From contig CAJTEY010000013.1 of NCBI GenBank assembly GCA_910575775.1, positions 1-64,000 of the forward strand: a DNA stretch of 64,000 bases, in the 5' to 3' direction. Shown in pieces: positions 1-8,099 of this stretch (the stretch's first letter is position 1; every line of letters starts with the position of its first letter). The position numbers were made by a program, and so were the translations under genes. The notes beneath the pieces are model-generated. The model was not told the DNA's origin. It searched no databases and saw only the letters and a list, made by a program, of their open reading frames with translations. The DNA is from Lachnospiraceae bacterium. GTDB lineage: Bacteria; Bacillota; Clostridia; Lachnospirales; Lachnospiraceae.

Positions 1-190
1 ATCGCAATTAGTTTCCTGATTTTTATCCAAACATATATTCTTTTGCAAAGCTACCCTATGATAGCTTGTTTAAGTGTGCCATTTATCGGCTGTCCTCTAC
101 TTTCTTTCACACTATATTCCTTTATATAATAACAAATTCTAAATTCATAAGGTTGCATAATCTTAAGTTATTTTTGATTACACCATAATT

Positions 191-220
191 TTGACAAAAA
201 AGCAAGCTTTTTGATATGAG
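191..220 (+). promoter_or_regulatory. Putative promoter of the first MATE gene
   Basis: A perfect TTGACA at 191-196 is followed 17-18 bases later by a weak -10 (TATGAG at 215-220). The spacer is almost entirely an inverted repeat, AAAAAGC and GCTTTTT around AA (197-212), which could be a repressor site. The gene starts at 275. The -10 is poor, so this is an inference. The sequence before it (1-190) is AT-rich and shows no gene. Confidence 0.4.
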
Positions 221-274
221 TTCTATATCATTAATGATAAAACTAAATAAGATTAGTTTGAGGACGGTGTAATC

Positions 275-1603
275 ATGAATAAAATAGATTTTACCAAAGG
301 TTCAGTAACAAAATCATTCTTAATTTTTTTCTTTCCGATGTTATTTTCCAATATATTACAACAGGTATATTCATTGGCAGACATGGTTATTATCGGGAAG
401 GGATTGGGGGACAATTCCCTTGCCGCCGTCGGTAATTTCACAACATTTTCTTTTTTCTTAACAGGGTTTATTATGGGCATAACAAATGGCTTTTCTGTTA
501 ATATATCTCAAGCCTGTGGAGAACAAGATTTAAGTAAGCTGAAAGAAATAATTGCTTCATCTATAAAAATATCTGCTGTATTTGGGGTTCTTTTTTCAGC
601 GGTAGGTTTATTACTTTTAAAACCAATTTTACAGATCATACAAACGGATGATGAACTTTTAAACGATTGTTTAACTTATGGCTACATTATATTCAGCGGT
701 TTGCTCATTACGGTAGCATACAATTTACTATCATCAATTTTAAGAGGGATGGGTGACAGCAGAACTCCCTTATTAGCAATAGGTGTTTCATCTGCATTAA
801 ACATAATATTGGATTTATTATTGATTTTTTTATTCAAATTTGGTGTTTTCGGACCAGCATATGCAACAATCGTTTCACAATTAATTTCTGTTGTTATTTG
901 TTATTTTAGATTACATAGAATGAATGAACTAAAAATTAACAAACGTGATTTCATTTTCAACTTTAGATTAGTAATGGAATTGTTGAAAAACGGCTTGCCA
1001 ATGGCATTTATGAATTCAATTACTTCTGTCGGATGCATATTTGTTCAAAGTTGTATAAATGGTTATGGCGTTGTTTATACATCAGCATATTCTGTCTGTA
1101 ATAAATATCTAAATTTTTTTATGTTGCCGGGAATAACTATTGGTTTTGCAATATCTTCATTTTCGGGTCAGAATTTTGGGGGTAAGAAGTTTGAAAGAAT
1201 TCGTAGTGGTACAAGAACTGCAGGCATAATGGCGCTTCTTTCAGCACTATTGCTTGGAATAGTACTATTTTTCTTTTCCGATTTGCTGGCAAAATTAATG
1301 CTTAGTGGACAGGAAGCTGTTGATTATGCTTCAATCTTTCTAAAATTATTAGCAGTATTTATTGTTCTCTTGAATTTATTGTTTGTTTTTCGCAGTTGCG
1401 TTCAAGGATTAGGTAAACCTGCTATACCTATGTGTTCTGGAATAGTTGAAATGATTATTCGTATACCTGCTGTTTATTTTGGATTACCTGTATTTGGATT
1501 TGCAGCAACCATATATGCAGAAGGTATGGCATGGATTGGAGCATTGATGCTCAATGTTATTTCATATATATTTTTTTTTAAAAACATAAGAAGGGCAGAT
1601 TAA
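275..1603 (+). CDS. MATE family efflux transporter
   Basis: This 442-residue membrane protein has the length and about twelve hydrophobic segments expected of a MATE (multi antimicrobial extrusion) cation-coupled exporter. N-terminal family signatures are visible, such as a Q-Q-V-Y-S-L-A-D run near residue 30 and a G-x-G-D-S-R-T-P-L-like loop near residue 165. The ATG at 275 has a GAGGA ribosome binding site ten bases upstream. The gene is far richer in A and T than anything else here and is followed at once by an insertion sequence, so it was probably acquired separately. The substrate cannot be told. It appears to be a single-gene unit. Confidence 0.9.
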   Translation: MNKIDFTKGSVTKSFLIFFFPMLFSNILQQVYSLADMVIIGKGLGDNSLAAVGNFTTFSFFLTGFIMGITNGFSVNISQACGEQDLSKLKEIIASSIKISAVFGVLFSAVGLLLLKPILQIIQTDDELLNDCLTYGYIIFSGLLITVAYNLLSSILRGMGDSRTPLLAIGVSSALNIILDLLLIFLFKFGVFGPAYATIVSQLISVVICYFRLHRMNELKINKRDFIFNFRLVMELLKNGLPMAFMNSITSVGCIFVQSCINGYGVVYTSAYSVCNKYLNFFMLPGITIGFAISSFSGQNFGGKKFERIRSGTRTAGIMALLSALLLGIVLFFFSDLLAKLMLSGQEAVDYASIFLKLLAVFIVLLNLLFVFRSCVQGLGKPAIPMCSGIVEMIIRIPAVYFGLPVFGFAATIYAEGMAWIGALMLNVISYIFFFKNIRRAD

Positions 1604-1710
1604 TATGGTAAGGATTTTACTTGTAACTTAATCTCCCAAAACAATTATACACAGGTTGAAGCTGAGAGCGGATTAAACCATTGAAAATACTGGATTTTTA
1701 ACATTTTTTC

Positions 1711-1739
1711 TTTACTAAACAGTGTATAAATGATATAAT
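1711..1739 (+). promoter_or_regulatory. Transposase promoter
   Basis: TTTACT (1711-1716) and a perfect TATAAT (1734-1739) are spaced by 17 bases. The -10 and spacer lie in the left arm of the inverted repeat at 1717-1774, so a protein bound to the repeat would also control the transposase. Confidence 0.55.
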
Positions 1740-1774
1740 TTGAGAGAAGATATTATATCATTTATACACTGTTT
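1717..1774. repeat. Perfect 23-bp inverted repeat before the transposase
   Basis: Arms at 1717-1739 and 1752-1774 are perfectly complementary across a 12-base loop. The right arm contains TTATACACTG, which reappears in opposite orientation just after the transposase stop (CAGTGTATAA, 3341-3350). The right arm therefore holds the likely left end of the element. The left arm is an extra inverted copy, perhaps a relic of a second element end. Confidence 0.75.
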
Positions 1775-3350
1775 CAAAAAGGAGCCGCCTATGTCTTCCT
1801 ACGTTTATGTTAAAAATCCAAACGGTAAAACCTACGTTTATGAAAACACCACTTACTGGGACAAGGAGTCAAAATCCTGCAAACACTTCCGAAAAAGTAT
1901 AGGACATCTTGATCCAGATACCGGGGAGATTGTTCCTAACTATAAGAAAGGCGACAAGCAGATGAAAACCTCATCTGGTGCTGCGGCGAATCACTGCATT
2001 GTTGCTTCGACCGGGATCGGGAAGCTCCTTGACAAGGCAGTTTCTGACATAAAACTGGATGCTCCGCTCAAGGCGGTATTTCCGGATGACTGGGAACGCA
2101 TACTGGCCTGCGCTTACTATCTTGTCAGCGAGGGCGGGGCGCTTGCTCATGTGGAGAGATGGCAGCGGGCATTCAGCTCTCCATATGAGGAAAAACTTAC
2201 AAGCCAGCGGATCAGCGAACTGATCACCAGGATCACGCCTTCGCTCCGGCAGGATTTCTTTTCCATGTGGGCCGGGTTTAACAGGCAGGACAGCTATTAC
2301 GCCATGGACATAACCAGCGTTTCCTCCTACAGTGAATTCATTGATTTCGTGCGCTGGGGCTACAACCGCGACGGCGAAGGACTCCCGCAGATAAATCTGC
2401 TCATGCTTACCGGGGTGGAGAGCCATATGCCCATATACTACCGCATCATTCCCGGCAGCATCAAGGATGTGAACATACTACAGGACAGCCTTGCGAATAT
2501 ATCTTTCATGGACAAAGTGTCTTTCCATTATGTCATGGTCAAAGGCTTTTACAGTGAGCCGAACATTGACGCTTTTTATGCAGACCATAAAAAATTTACA
2601 ATCGGCGTTCCTTTTACCGTGGGCTTTGCCCGCGATGCAGTAGAAGAGTTCCGTGACACGATCCGGTCACACCATAACTTCTGCACCGTATTTGGCGATG
2701 AACTTTATGCAGCCACAAAACCAATGACATGGGACGGGCACCGTTTTTATGTCCATATTTACTATGACAGCTGCAAGGCGGCACTGGATGAGAAGAAATT
2801 TGACCACACCCTGTACTGCTGTATGCAGGAAATCCTGAGCGGGCAGCGCATTAAGGAGCACGCATCCTATTACGAAAATTTTTTCTTCATCAGGGAAACG
2901 CCTGTCAGGGGCATCAAAGCCGAATATAACGAGGAAGCCATTACAGAGCACAAGCGCAACAGGATAGGCTGGTTTGTGCTTGCCACGAACGATATCAGGG
3001 ATAAGGTTCGTGCGCTTGAAGTCTATCGTAACAAAGATTCCGTGGAAAAATGTTTCGACGACCTTAAAAACGACCTCGATATGAAAAGGATACGGATGCA
3101 TTCTGCCGCAACAATGGAAGGGCGGATTTTCATTCAGTTTATATCGCTGCTAATAACGACCAGATTAAAGCAGGTAATGAATGAGGCCGGCTGGTTCAAG
3201 GATTACGACCTGCAGGAGGTGCTGAACGAGATGAAAACAGTACGTACCGTCAGTATCCAAGGCAGCCGTAAAAGGTACACCACAGAACTTACACCATTTC
3301 AGAAGAAGATTTTCGGACTGTATCACTTAATAGCTTAAACCAGTGTATAA
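1762..3350 (+). mobile_element. IS1634/IS4-type insertion sequence
   Basis: A single transposase gene fills the element. Ten-base terminal repeats are visible: TTATACACTG at 1762-1771 and its complement at 3341-3350. No target duplication is obvious immediately outside these ends. The exact left boundary is uncertain because of the inverted repeat at 1717-1774. The family call rests on the transposase. Confidence 0.6.
1791..3338 (+). CDS. IS1634 family (DDE, IS4-like) transposase
   Basis: This 515-residue protein resembles IS1634-type DDE transposases. It opens with a short S-S-Y-V-Y-V-K-N-P-N-G-K-like segment, has an acidic D-I-T-S-V-S-S-Y-S-like motif near residue 185 fitting the first catalytic aspartate, and ends with the Y-R-N-K-D-x-V-E-K-C-F-D-D-L-K-N signature of the third (glutamate) motif. 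The ATG at 1791 is chosen because a clear AGGAG lies six bases upstream; an upstream TTG in frame at 1740 lies in the inverted repeat. The gene appears full length, so the element may still be active. Confidence 0.85.
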   Translation: MSSYVYVKNPNGKTYVYENTTYWDKESKSCKHFRKSIGHLDPDTGEIVPNYKKGDKQMKTSSGAAANHCIVASTGIGKLLDKAVSDIKLDAPLKAVFPDDWERILACAYYLVSEGGALAHVERWQRAFSSPYEEKLTSQRISELITRITPSLRQDFFSMWAGFNRQDSYYAMDITSVSSYSEFIDFVRWGYNRDGEGLPQINLLMLTGVESHMPIYYRIIPGSIKDVNILQDSLANISFMDKVSFHYVMVKGFYSEPNIDAFYADHKKFTIGVPFTVGFARDAVEEFRDTIRSHHNFCTVFGDELYAATKPMTWDGHRFYVHIYYDSCKAALDEKKFDHTLYCCMQEILSGQRIKEHASYYENFFFIRETPVRGIKAEYNEEAITEHKRNRIGWFVLATNDIRDKVRALEVYRNKDSVEKCFDDLKNDLDMKRIRMHSAATMEGRIFIQFISLLITTRLKQVMNEAGWFKDYDLQEVLNEMKTVRTVSIQGSRKRYTTELTPFQKKIFGLYHLIA

Positions 3351-3441
3351 TCAAGCTGGGATTTTAGGGAAAATGTATTCTCTGTTGAAAGAGGAAATAT
3401 AAATTCTGGTCTTCCGGCCTGGAAGTGGTAAAGGAGATGAT

Positions 3442-3736
3442 GTGTATGAAAAAATGTGTGAAGAAGCTGAAAAAATAATGACAGAGCGATTTGGAAAAGA
3501 TATGGTGATTGCGCTGGCAACAGTAGAAAAGGGAGTTCCTTATGTACAGTATGTAAATGCTTATTATGAGAATGGAGCGTTTTATGTTATTACCTATGTA
3601 TTTTCAAATAAAATAAGTGTTCTCTGAATGGATTGATAATGGGCATACCAATCTTGAGGATGAGAACACGGTTATTTTATGTTTGGAATTGACAGATGGG
3701 CTTTTGCTTTCACATGGGACAAGGTACGGGTTTTAG
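3442..3736 (+). pseudogene. Pyridoxamine 5'-phosphate oxidase-family protein, internally deleted
   Basis: The first 55 or so codons encode the start of an FMN-binding PNPOx-like split-barrel protein, with V-I-A-L-A-T-V-E-K-G-V-P-Y-V-Q-Y-V and F-Y-V-I-T-Y segments. After a S-N-K-I run the frame hits a stop at 3625-3627. In another frame the family's C-terminus follows directly (S-E-W-I-D-N-G-H-T-N, then D-G-L-L-L-S-H-G-T-R-Y) and ends at 3736. About 40 codons of the middle are missing and the frame is lost. A strong AAGGAG lies just before the start, so a short peptide may still be made. Confidence 0.75.
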
Positions 3737-3763
3737 GCTTTCAATTTTCGGAGGGATTTTATT

Positions 3764-4243
3764 ATGAAATTTCAGAGAACAGATGGCAAAAATAAAGAGT
3801 TTATAGAAAACTGCAGGCTTCTTGATATGGATCTGGACAGACGTGTCGGGAAAAAGATAGAAAGAGACAAATACAAAAAATATAACCAGTTGGATGAAAT
3901 TAAGGAAGCAATCGTTGTGTATGAAGGGAAGCGGGTAATTGGCGGCGGAGCCATCAGAAGATATGATGATGAAACGATAGAATTGAAGCGGGTGTTTGTA
4001 CATACAGAATATCAGGGACGGGGCATAGGGAGCAGGCTTGTCGCCCTTTTGATGGAATGGGCCATAGAACTGGGATATAAGAAAATGGTTCTTGAAACCG
4101 GGGAGTTATTGGCTGAATCCTGTGCCGTATATAAAAAGCTGGGTTTTCAGGTGATCCCGAATTATGGTCCGTATGAGGATATGCCGGAATCATTGTGTAT
4201 GGCAAAGGATTTGAAAAACGGGAGGCGGGCAGATGCGGGATAA
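3764..4243 (+). CDS. GNAT family N-acetyltransferase
   Basis: A complete 159-residue GNAT acetyltransferase. The acetyl-CoA-binding motif A is clear near residues 81-98 ([16 protein letters not shown]). It is preceded by a G-G-G-A-I-R strand and followed by the motif B stretch ending K-K-L-G-F. The start has a GGAGG-type site around 3750. It stands between two internally deleted genes yet is intact. The substrate is unknown; this class includes small-molecule and antibiotic acetyltransferases. Confidence 0.88.
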   Translation: MKFQRTDGKNKEFIENCRLLDMDLDRRVGKKIERDKYKKYNQLDEIKEAIVVYEGKRVIGGGAIRRYDDETIELKRVFVHTEYQGRGIGSRLVALLMEWAIELGYKKMVLETGELLAESCAVYKKLGFQVIPNYGPYEDMPESLCMAKDLKNGRRADAG

Positions 4244-4263
4244 AGACTTTCAGGAGGGAACAG

Positions 4264-4665
4264 ATGGATAAATGGTTTACTGTTGACAGGATAGATGAGG
4301 ATACTTATATCATTAGCGAATACCGGCATTGGGAGGAAACACATTGTTATCTGCTGAAATATTTTTCGGATTTCTATGCCCATGAAGAGGAACCGGGGCG
4401 GGGGTATCTTTTTACAGGGGATCTGATCTACAAAGATACCCTGTTCGCATATTATCCATCTACAGATCCGGGAGATTATCTTTCCTCACTGGAAAAGATG
4501 GCGCTTCTTCCTGTGGAAAGGGTGTTTCCGGCGCACCATTCCCTGGATATCCAGCCGGAGATTATCGGCCGTATGAGAGATGCTTTCCAGGGATTGAGGG
4601 AGAGCGGGAAACTGCATCATGGGAGCGGGACTTTTGATTACGGAGACTGGGCGGTCTGGCTGTGA
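4264..4665 (+). pseudogene. Metallo-beta-lactamase-fold hydrolase lacking its metal site
   Basis: The N-terminus (F-T-V-D-R-I-D-E-D-T-Y-I-I-S-E-Y) and the C-terminal half (G-Y-L-F-T-G-D-L-I-Y-K-D-T-L-F-A-Y-Y-P-S-T-D-P, then V-F-P-A-H-H) match an MBL-fold hydrolase family. The segment that should carry H-x-H-x-D-H is gone: C-Y-L-L runs straight into K-Y-F-S-D-F-Y-A-H-E. A second piece is missing after the E-E-E codons. Both gaps leave the frame open, giving 133 residues where more than 220 are expected. Without the metal ligands it should have no hydrolase activity. The ATG at 4264 has an AGGAGG upstream. Confidence 0.75.
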
Positions 4666-5228
4666 TGGGGGTGTTTATGAGGGATGAAGGAAGGATGGAG
4701 ACAGAAGATATTATTCTTGGAAAGGCAAAATATGAGGATTGGAGATCGATATACCGAAATGTCTGGTCAAGGCCGGAAACAGCAGAATATATGGTATGGA
4801 AAGTGACGGCTGATGAGGATGAGGCCAGGGAGAGGATACAGAGGACGATCGTATGGCAGGAAACCCATGATGCGTGGCTGGTCTATGAGAGGGGCAGCGG
4901 GCAGGCCATTGGTTTCGCCGGAGTGGAGGAAACAGAGCCGCATATTTATCATGAGACTGGTATTGCCTTGGGACCAGAGTATGTGGGAAGGGGTTATGGG
5001 AAACAGATACTGCGTTTATTGATGGAATACTGTATTTCTTTGGGCGGGAAGAAGTTTTATTATTCTACACGGGCAGGGAATCTTGCTTCAAGGGCACTGG
5101 CTTTATCCTGTGGATTGACTTATCAGCATTCGGAGCGGAGGACAGACCAGTGCAGTGGGAAAACTTATGAATTGGAGATTTATAAAAAGAATCTGGAAAG
5201 TGTAGGGATGGGATATGAAGCCGGATGA
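4665..5228 (+). CDS. GNAT family N-acetyltransferase
   Basis: A complete 187-residue acetyltransferase of the GNAT fold, resembling RimJ/RimL-type proteins. The acetyl-CoA pyrophosphate-binding motif (G-P-E-Y-V-G-R-G-Y-G-K-Q-I-L) is near residue 107, followed by N-L-A-S-R-A-L-A-L-S-C-G. The ATG at 4665 overlaps the stop of the preceding gene; an in-frame GTG at 4662 and ATGs at 4677 and 4695 are alternatives. It overlaps the next gene by 14 bases, suggesting translational coupling in the original operon. The substrate is unknown. Confidence 0.85.
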   Translation: MGVFMRDEGRMETEDIILGKAKYEDWRSIYRNVWSRPETAEYMVWKVTADEDEARERIQRTIVWQETHDAWLVYERGSGQAIGFAGVEETEPHIYHETGIALGPEYVGRGYGKQILRLLMEYCISLGGKKFYYSTRAGNLASRALALSCGLTYQHSERRTDQCSGKTYELEIYKKNLESVGMGYEAG

Positions 5229-5556
5229 GATATGGAAGTATTGCCTGGAGAATCTGGAAAGTAGCATCCTTGTGGAGAGCTGGGGAGAAAAGGGGATTTT
5301 TTATAATCCCAGACGTGTGCTGAAAAGGGGCGTGTACATCTTGACGGTCAAGGAGAAGGACGGGGATAACGATAAAGGCTCTAAGCTGGACAGGCCTGGA
5401 GTTTACCGGGTGAACCCGGGTGTCCGTAAGGATACGTTTGTGAAGCTGTTTGGGGCTGTGCCAAAACGTCCGGGGCAGTATTCAGAAATATGTGGAGACG
5501 GCGGGGAGGATTGCAAGGGAGCAGAAGGAATATTTTACAGGCCCTCTTGGAAATGA
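5215..5556 (+). pseudogene. DUF6194-like protein, truncated and fused out of frame to CAT remnant
   Basis: About 85 codons match the N-terminus of a small conserved family (DUF6194-like): E-I-W-K-Y-C-L-E-N-L, then V-E-S-W-G-E-K-G-I-F-Y-N-P and R-G-V-Y-I-L-T-V-K-E-K-D-G. After A-V-P-K-R-P the sequence passes at about 5470-5485 into the 3' half of a chloramphenicol acetyltransferase gene read in another frame, giving an unrelated tail. The original C-terminus is missing. The start overlaps the upstream GNAT gene. Confidence 0.65.
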
Positions 5557-5782
5557 TGTGTTCCAGTGTTCTCCTATGCCCTGGATTACTTATACGCATA
5601 TCTCACATACCAATTCCGGAAAAAAGGATAATGCGACGCCCTTGTTTGACTGGGGGAAATATTATGAGAAGGACGGTAAGATTGTCATGCCTGTATCTGT
5701 CCAGGCTCATCATTTTTTTGTGGATGGGATACATATTGGACAGTTTGCGGATATGCTCCAGAAATATTTGGAATCATTTTAG
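5470..5782 (+). pseudogene. Chloramphenicol acetyltransferase (type A), 3' half only
   Basis: The frame ending at 5782 encodes the C-terminal half of a type A CAT. A W-I-T-Y-T-H-I-S-H-T strand is followed by D-W-G-K-Y-Y and by the catalytic H-H-F-F-V-D-G motif near the end (canonical H-H-x-x-x-D-G). The N-terminal half is absent and the join to the DUF6194-like gene leaves it without its own start. In CAT each active site uses residues from neighbouring subunits and a complete core, so this remnant should be inactive. Confidence 0.8.
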
Positions 5783-5798
5783 AAGCGGAGGTTGGATT

Positions 5799-6143
5799 AT
5801 GCCCAAAGGGTATATCGCATGACAGGGCTGATGGAGAACGGGAAGAAATAAGTACGCAGGCAATTCCTATTTTGAAAGCCCCGCGCATCCTGGTGGCTGT
5901 GGTGGAGTCGAACCGGCGGGTGCTGACTCTCTTAGGGCTGGAACTGATTGAGGAAGGACAGCGTGACGGTTCGATCCGGACGGAATACGCAAAGGAGCTT
6001 TCCGAACTTCTGCCCTTGGGGCATTTGAAACGCCTACGGTGCAGGCGTGTATCCCGCAGATGCTGGCAGGCGGAGTTAAGGGATGGCTTTTTGATGAAAA
6101 AAAGAGACGAGAGGTGCGGGATGGTCAGATAAATAAGCATTAA
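5799..6143 (+). pseudogene. Composite remnant: TetR-type regulator C-terminus plus unknown tail
   Basis: An ATG at 5799 with a GCGGAGG-like site gives only M-P-K-G-Y-I-A before a stop. In another frame (about 5823-6015) lies a TetR/AcrR-type C-terminal segment: A-I-P-I-L-K-A-P-R-I-L, then V-E-S-N-R-R-V-L-T and L-I-E-E-G-Q-R-D-G-S-I. The DNA-binding helices are absent. From about 6017 a third frame encodes an unrelated tail (T-P-T-V-Q-A-C-I-P-Q-M-L-A-G-G-V-K-G-W-L-F) ending at 6143, which I do not recognise. At least two deletions must have occurred. Confidence 0.6.
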
Positions 6144-6187
6144 ATATATATTGTAAAAATCTCCTTTTTGTATGATTAATCGGATGA

Positions 6188-6529
6188 GTGTTATTGCATT
6201 TTATAGCATATAATATAGATGGCAAAATATATTCGGAATTTGTTGTTGAGAATAAAGATATATGTTATACTGTAACTGATCAGAAAGGGTGGCATTTACT
6301 GAGTCTGCAGAGGATATCCGATGGCATTTTAGATGCAGCGGGTAAACTGGAAGAATATCCCGAAGGACATCCCTTAGTAGGAGATGAATTACTGGGGCGT
6401 ATGGGGATACGCATAACATACTTTGATAATTACAACATTTTTTATTATTATGATATGCAAAATGATGTAGTATACATAATTAGAGTTTTGTATAATAAAG
6501 CTGATTGGCAGAATATTCTCACAAGATAA
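6188..6529 (+). pseudogene. RelE/ParE-type toxin remnant with replaced N-terminus
   Basis: From about residue 42 the product is a RelE/ParE-like toxin: D-A-A-G-K-L-E-E-Y-P-E-G-H, then an I-R-I-T-Y-F-D-N-Y-N-I-F-Y-Y-Y-D strand pair and the C-terminal V-Y-I-I-R-V-L-Y-N-K-A-D-W. The first 40 codons do not look like the family's N-terminal helix pair and seem to come from another gene. No antitoxin gene is visible upstream. The frame is open, so a 113-residue protein may be made, but it is unlikely to be a working toxin. A strong terminator follows. Confidence 0.55.
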
Positions 6530-6551
6530 ATTTACAGTAATTTGAATGATA

Positions 6552-6583
6552 CCCCCAATTTGAGAGAATTGGGGGTTTTACAA
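6552..6583 (+). terminator. Rho-independent terminator
   Basis: CCCCCAATT (6552-6560) pairs with AATTGGGGG (6567-6575) around TGAGAG and is followed by TTTT. It closes the remnant toxin unit. Confidence 0.85.
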
Positions 6584-6681
6584 TGTATCCTAATTCTTTG
6601 GAATAAATAGTGTATCGGGATGGCTGATAAAAGCTATGCATCCGGCATGATTAGGAATTTTAGTATCAGGAGGCAGCATTA

Positions 6682-7860
6682 ATGACAGAACCTTATTTTG
6701 AGGAGACAGACCCGGACGAAGAGAGGGAATACCAAGCCCGTTACGAGAGAAGACAGCGGATGCGCCTGGAGAGACAGCGCCGCATGAGAAGACGGCGTAT
6801 GATCCAGCGGATTCTGTTTTTTGTCGTGTTCGGCGTGGTAGTGATTCTGATCGGTACTGCCGTAAAATCCGGCAGGAAAGCGAAAGAAGAGGAGAACGCC
6901 GGACAGGATCAGGCAGTGGAAGCTATAGAGCAGCCGGACTGGCTGCAAATAGAAAAAATAGAAGAAAGCATTATGGAAGAAGACATCAGGAAGTCTGAAA
7001 CAGAGGAGGCGGAATCGGAAGAAGAACTTATGTCCTACTGTTTTGATGAGACAGAGGAAACGACGGTCATTGACAGTGCAGATGTCATCAGTACGCATGC
7101 GATTCTGGTAGATGAGAGCGCGGATACGATCATAGCTTCCAAGAGCGCCAGGGAGAGAATCCTGCCGGCATCCATGACAAAAGTTCTGACGGTTCTTGTG
7201 GCAGCGGAAAATATCCCGGAAGAGAAGCTTGATGATACATTCACGATGACGCTGGAGATTACGGATTATGCTTATGTAAATGACTGTAGTTCGGTTGGCT
7301 TTCTGGATGGGGAAAAGGTGCCGGTGCGGGATCTTTTCTACGGGACAGCCATGCATTCCGGCGGTGATGCCGCGCTGGGGCTTGCCATTTATGTGGCCGG
7401 TTCGCAGGAAGCATTTGTGGAGATGATGAATCGGAAGCTTGTGGAACTTGGCATAGCGGACAGCACGCATTTTACCAACTGTGTGGGGCTTTATGACGAG
7501 GCGCATTACAGCACGGTTTATGATATGGCGGTTATTATGAAGGCGGCAGTGGAGAACGACTTATGCAGGGAAGTGATGTCGAAGCACATTTATACCACGA
7601 AGCCCACGGAGGAACATCCTGACGGGATTGAAATTTCCAACTGGTTTTTGCGTAAGATAGAGGACAAGGATACAGGCGGCGAAGTGCTCTGCGCCAAGAC
7701 GGGTTATATTGTCCAGTCAAAAAACTGTGCTGTCAGTTACGAAACGTTTGCGGACGGGACGCCGTATATCTGTGTCACTGCCGGCTCAACCAGCGGCTGG
7801 CGGTGTATATACGATCATGTGGAAATTTACAACCGATATGTGCCGGATTCCTCTGAATGA
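6682..7860 (+). CDS. D-alanyl-D-alanine carboxypeptidase (PBP5/DacA-like)
   Basis: A serine peptidase of the penicillin-binding protein fold that trims the terminal D-alanine of peptidoglycan peptides outside the membrane. The 392 residues show an arginine-rich cytoplasmic head (1-40), one membrane anchor (about 41-60), an acidic linker, then the catalytic domain with S-M-T-K at 164-167, S-G-G at 226-228 and K-T-G at 339-341. The second motif is S-G-G where PBP5 has S-x-N. An N-terminal anchor replaces the usual signal peptide and C-terminal amphipathic helix. An AGGAGG precedes the ATG. It is a single-gene unit in a region of broken genes. Confidence 0.88.
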   Translation: MTEPYFEETDPDEEREYQARYERRQRMRLERQRRMRRRRMIQRILFFVVFGVVVILIGTAVKSGRKAKEEENAGQDQAVEAIEQPDWLQIEKIEESIMEEDIRKSETEEAESEEELMSYCFDETEETTVIDSADVISTHAILVDESADTIIASKSARERILPASMTKVLTVLVAAENIPEEKLDDTFTMTLEITDYAYVNDCSSVGFLDGEKVPVRDLFYGTAMHSGGDAALGLAIYVAGSQEAFVEMMNRKLVELGIADSTHFTNCVGLYDEAHYSTVYDMAVIMKAAVENDLCREVMSKHIYTTKPTEEHPDGIEISNWFLRKIEDKDTGGEVLCAKTGYIVQSKNCAVSYETFADGTPYICVTAGSTSGWRCIYDHVEIYNRYVPDSSE

Positions 7861-8008
7861 GTATCAGAAAAAGTATCAGACAAAATGTTTGGTACTTTTC
7901 TTTGTTGAAACTTTTCAGACCCAAGAAAAGTCTATACGGTAAAAGGACGAAACGGAAAGGTGCAGAGCTGCTATGAAACAAATTTTATACGAACGATTAA
8001 TCCAATAT

Positions 8009-8055
8009 ATTACCTCGGCTATTAAGAAATTACTATTTTTAATAGCCAAGGTAAT
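8009..8055. repeat. Inverted repeat upstream of the LysR gene
   Basis: Two 17-base arms (8009-8025 and 8039-8055) match with one mismatch around a 13-base loop; the core is GGCTATTAA and TTAATAGCC. It lies 45 bases before the LysR start and could be an autoregulatory site or a mobile-element relic. Nothing else was found between 7861 and 8099. Confidence 0.6.
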
Positions 8056-8099
8056 AATACAATCTGTAAAGTATGGATAAAGCTGAGAGGAGTTTGCAT

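Noticed and set aside
6679..7506. Leftward open frame of 275 codons
   Set aside because: Antisense to the carboxypeptidase gene with its three active-site motifs.
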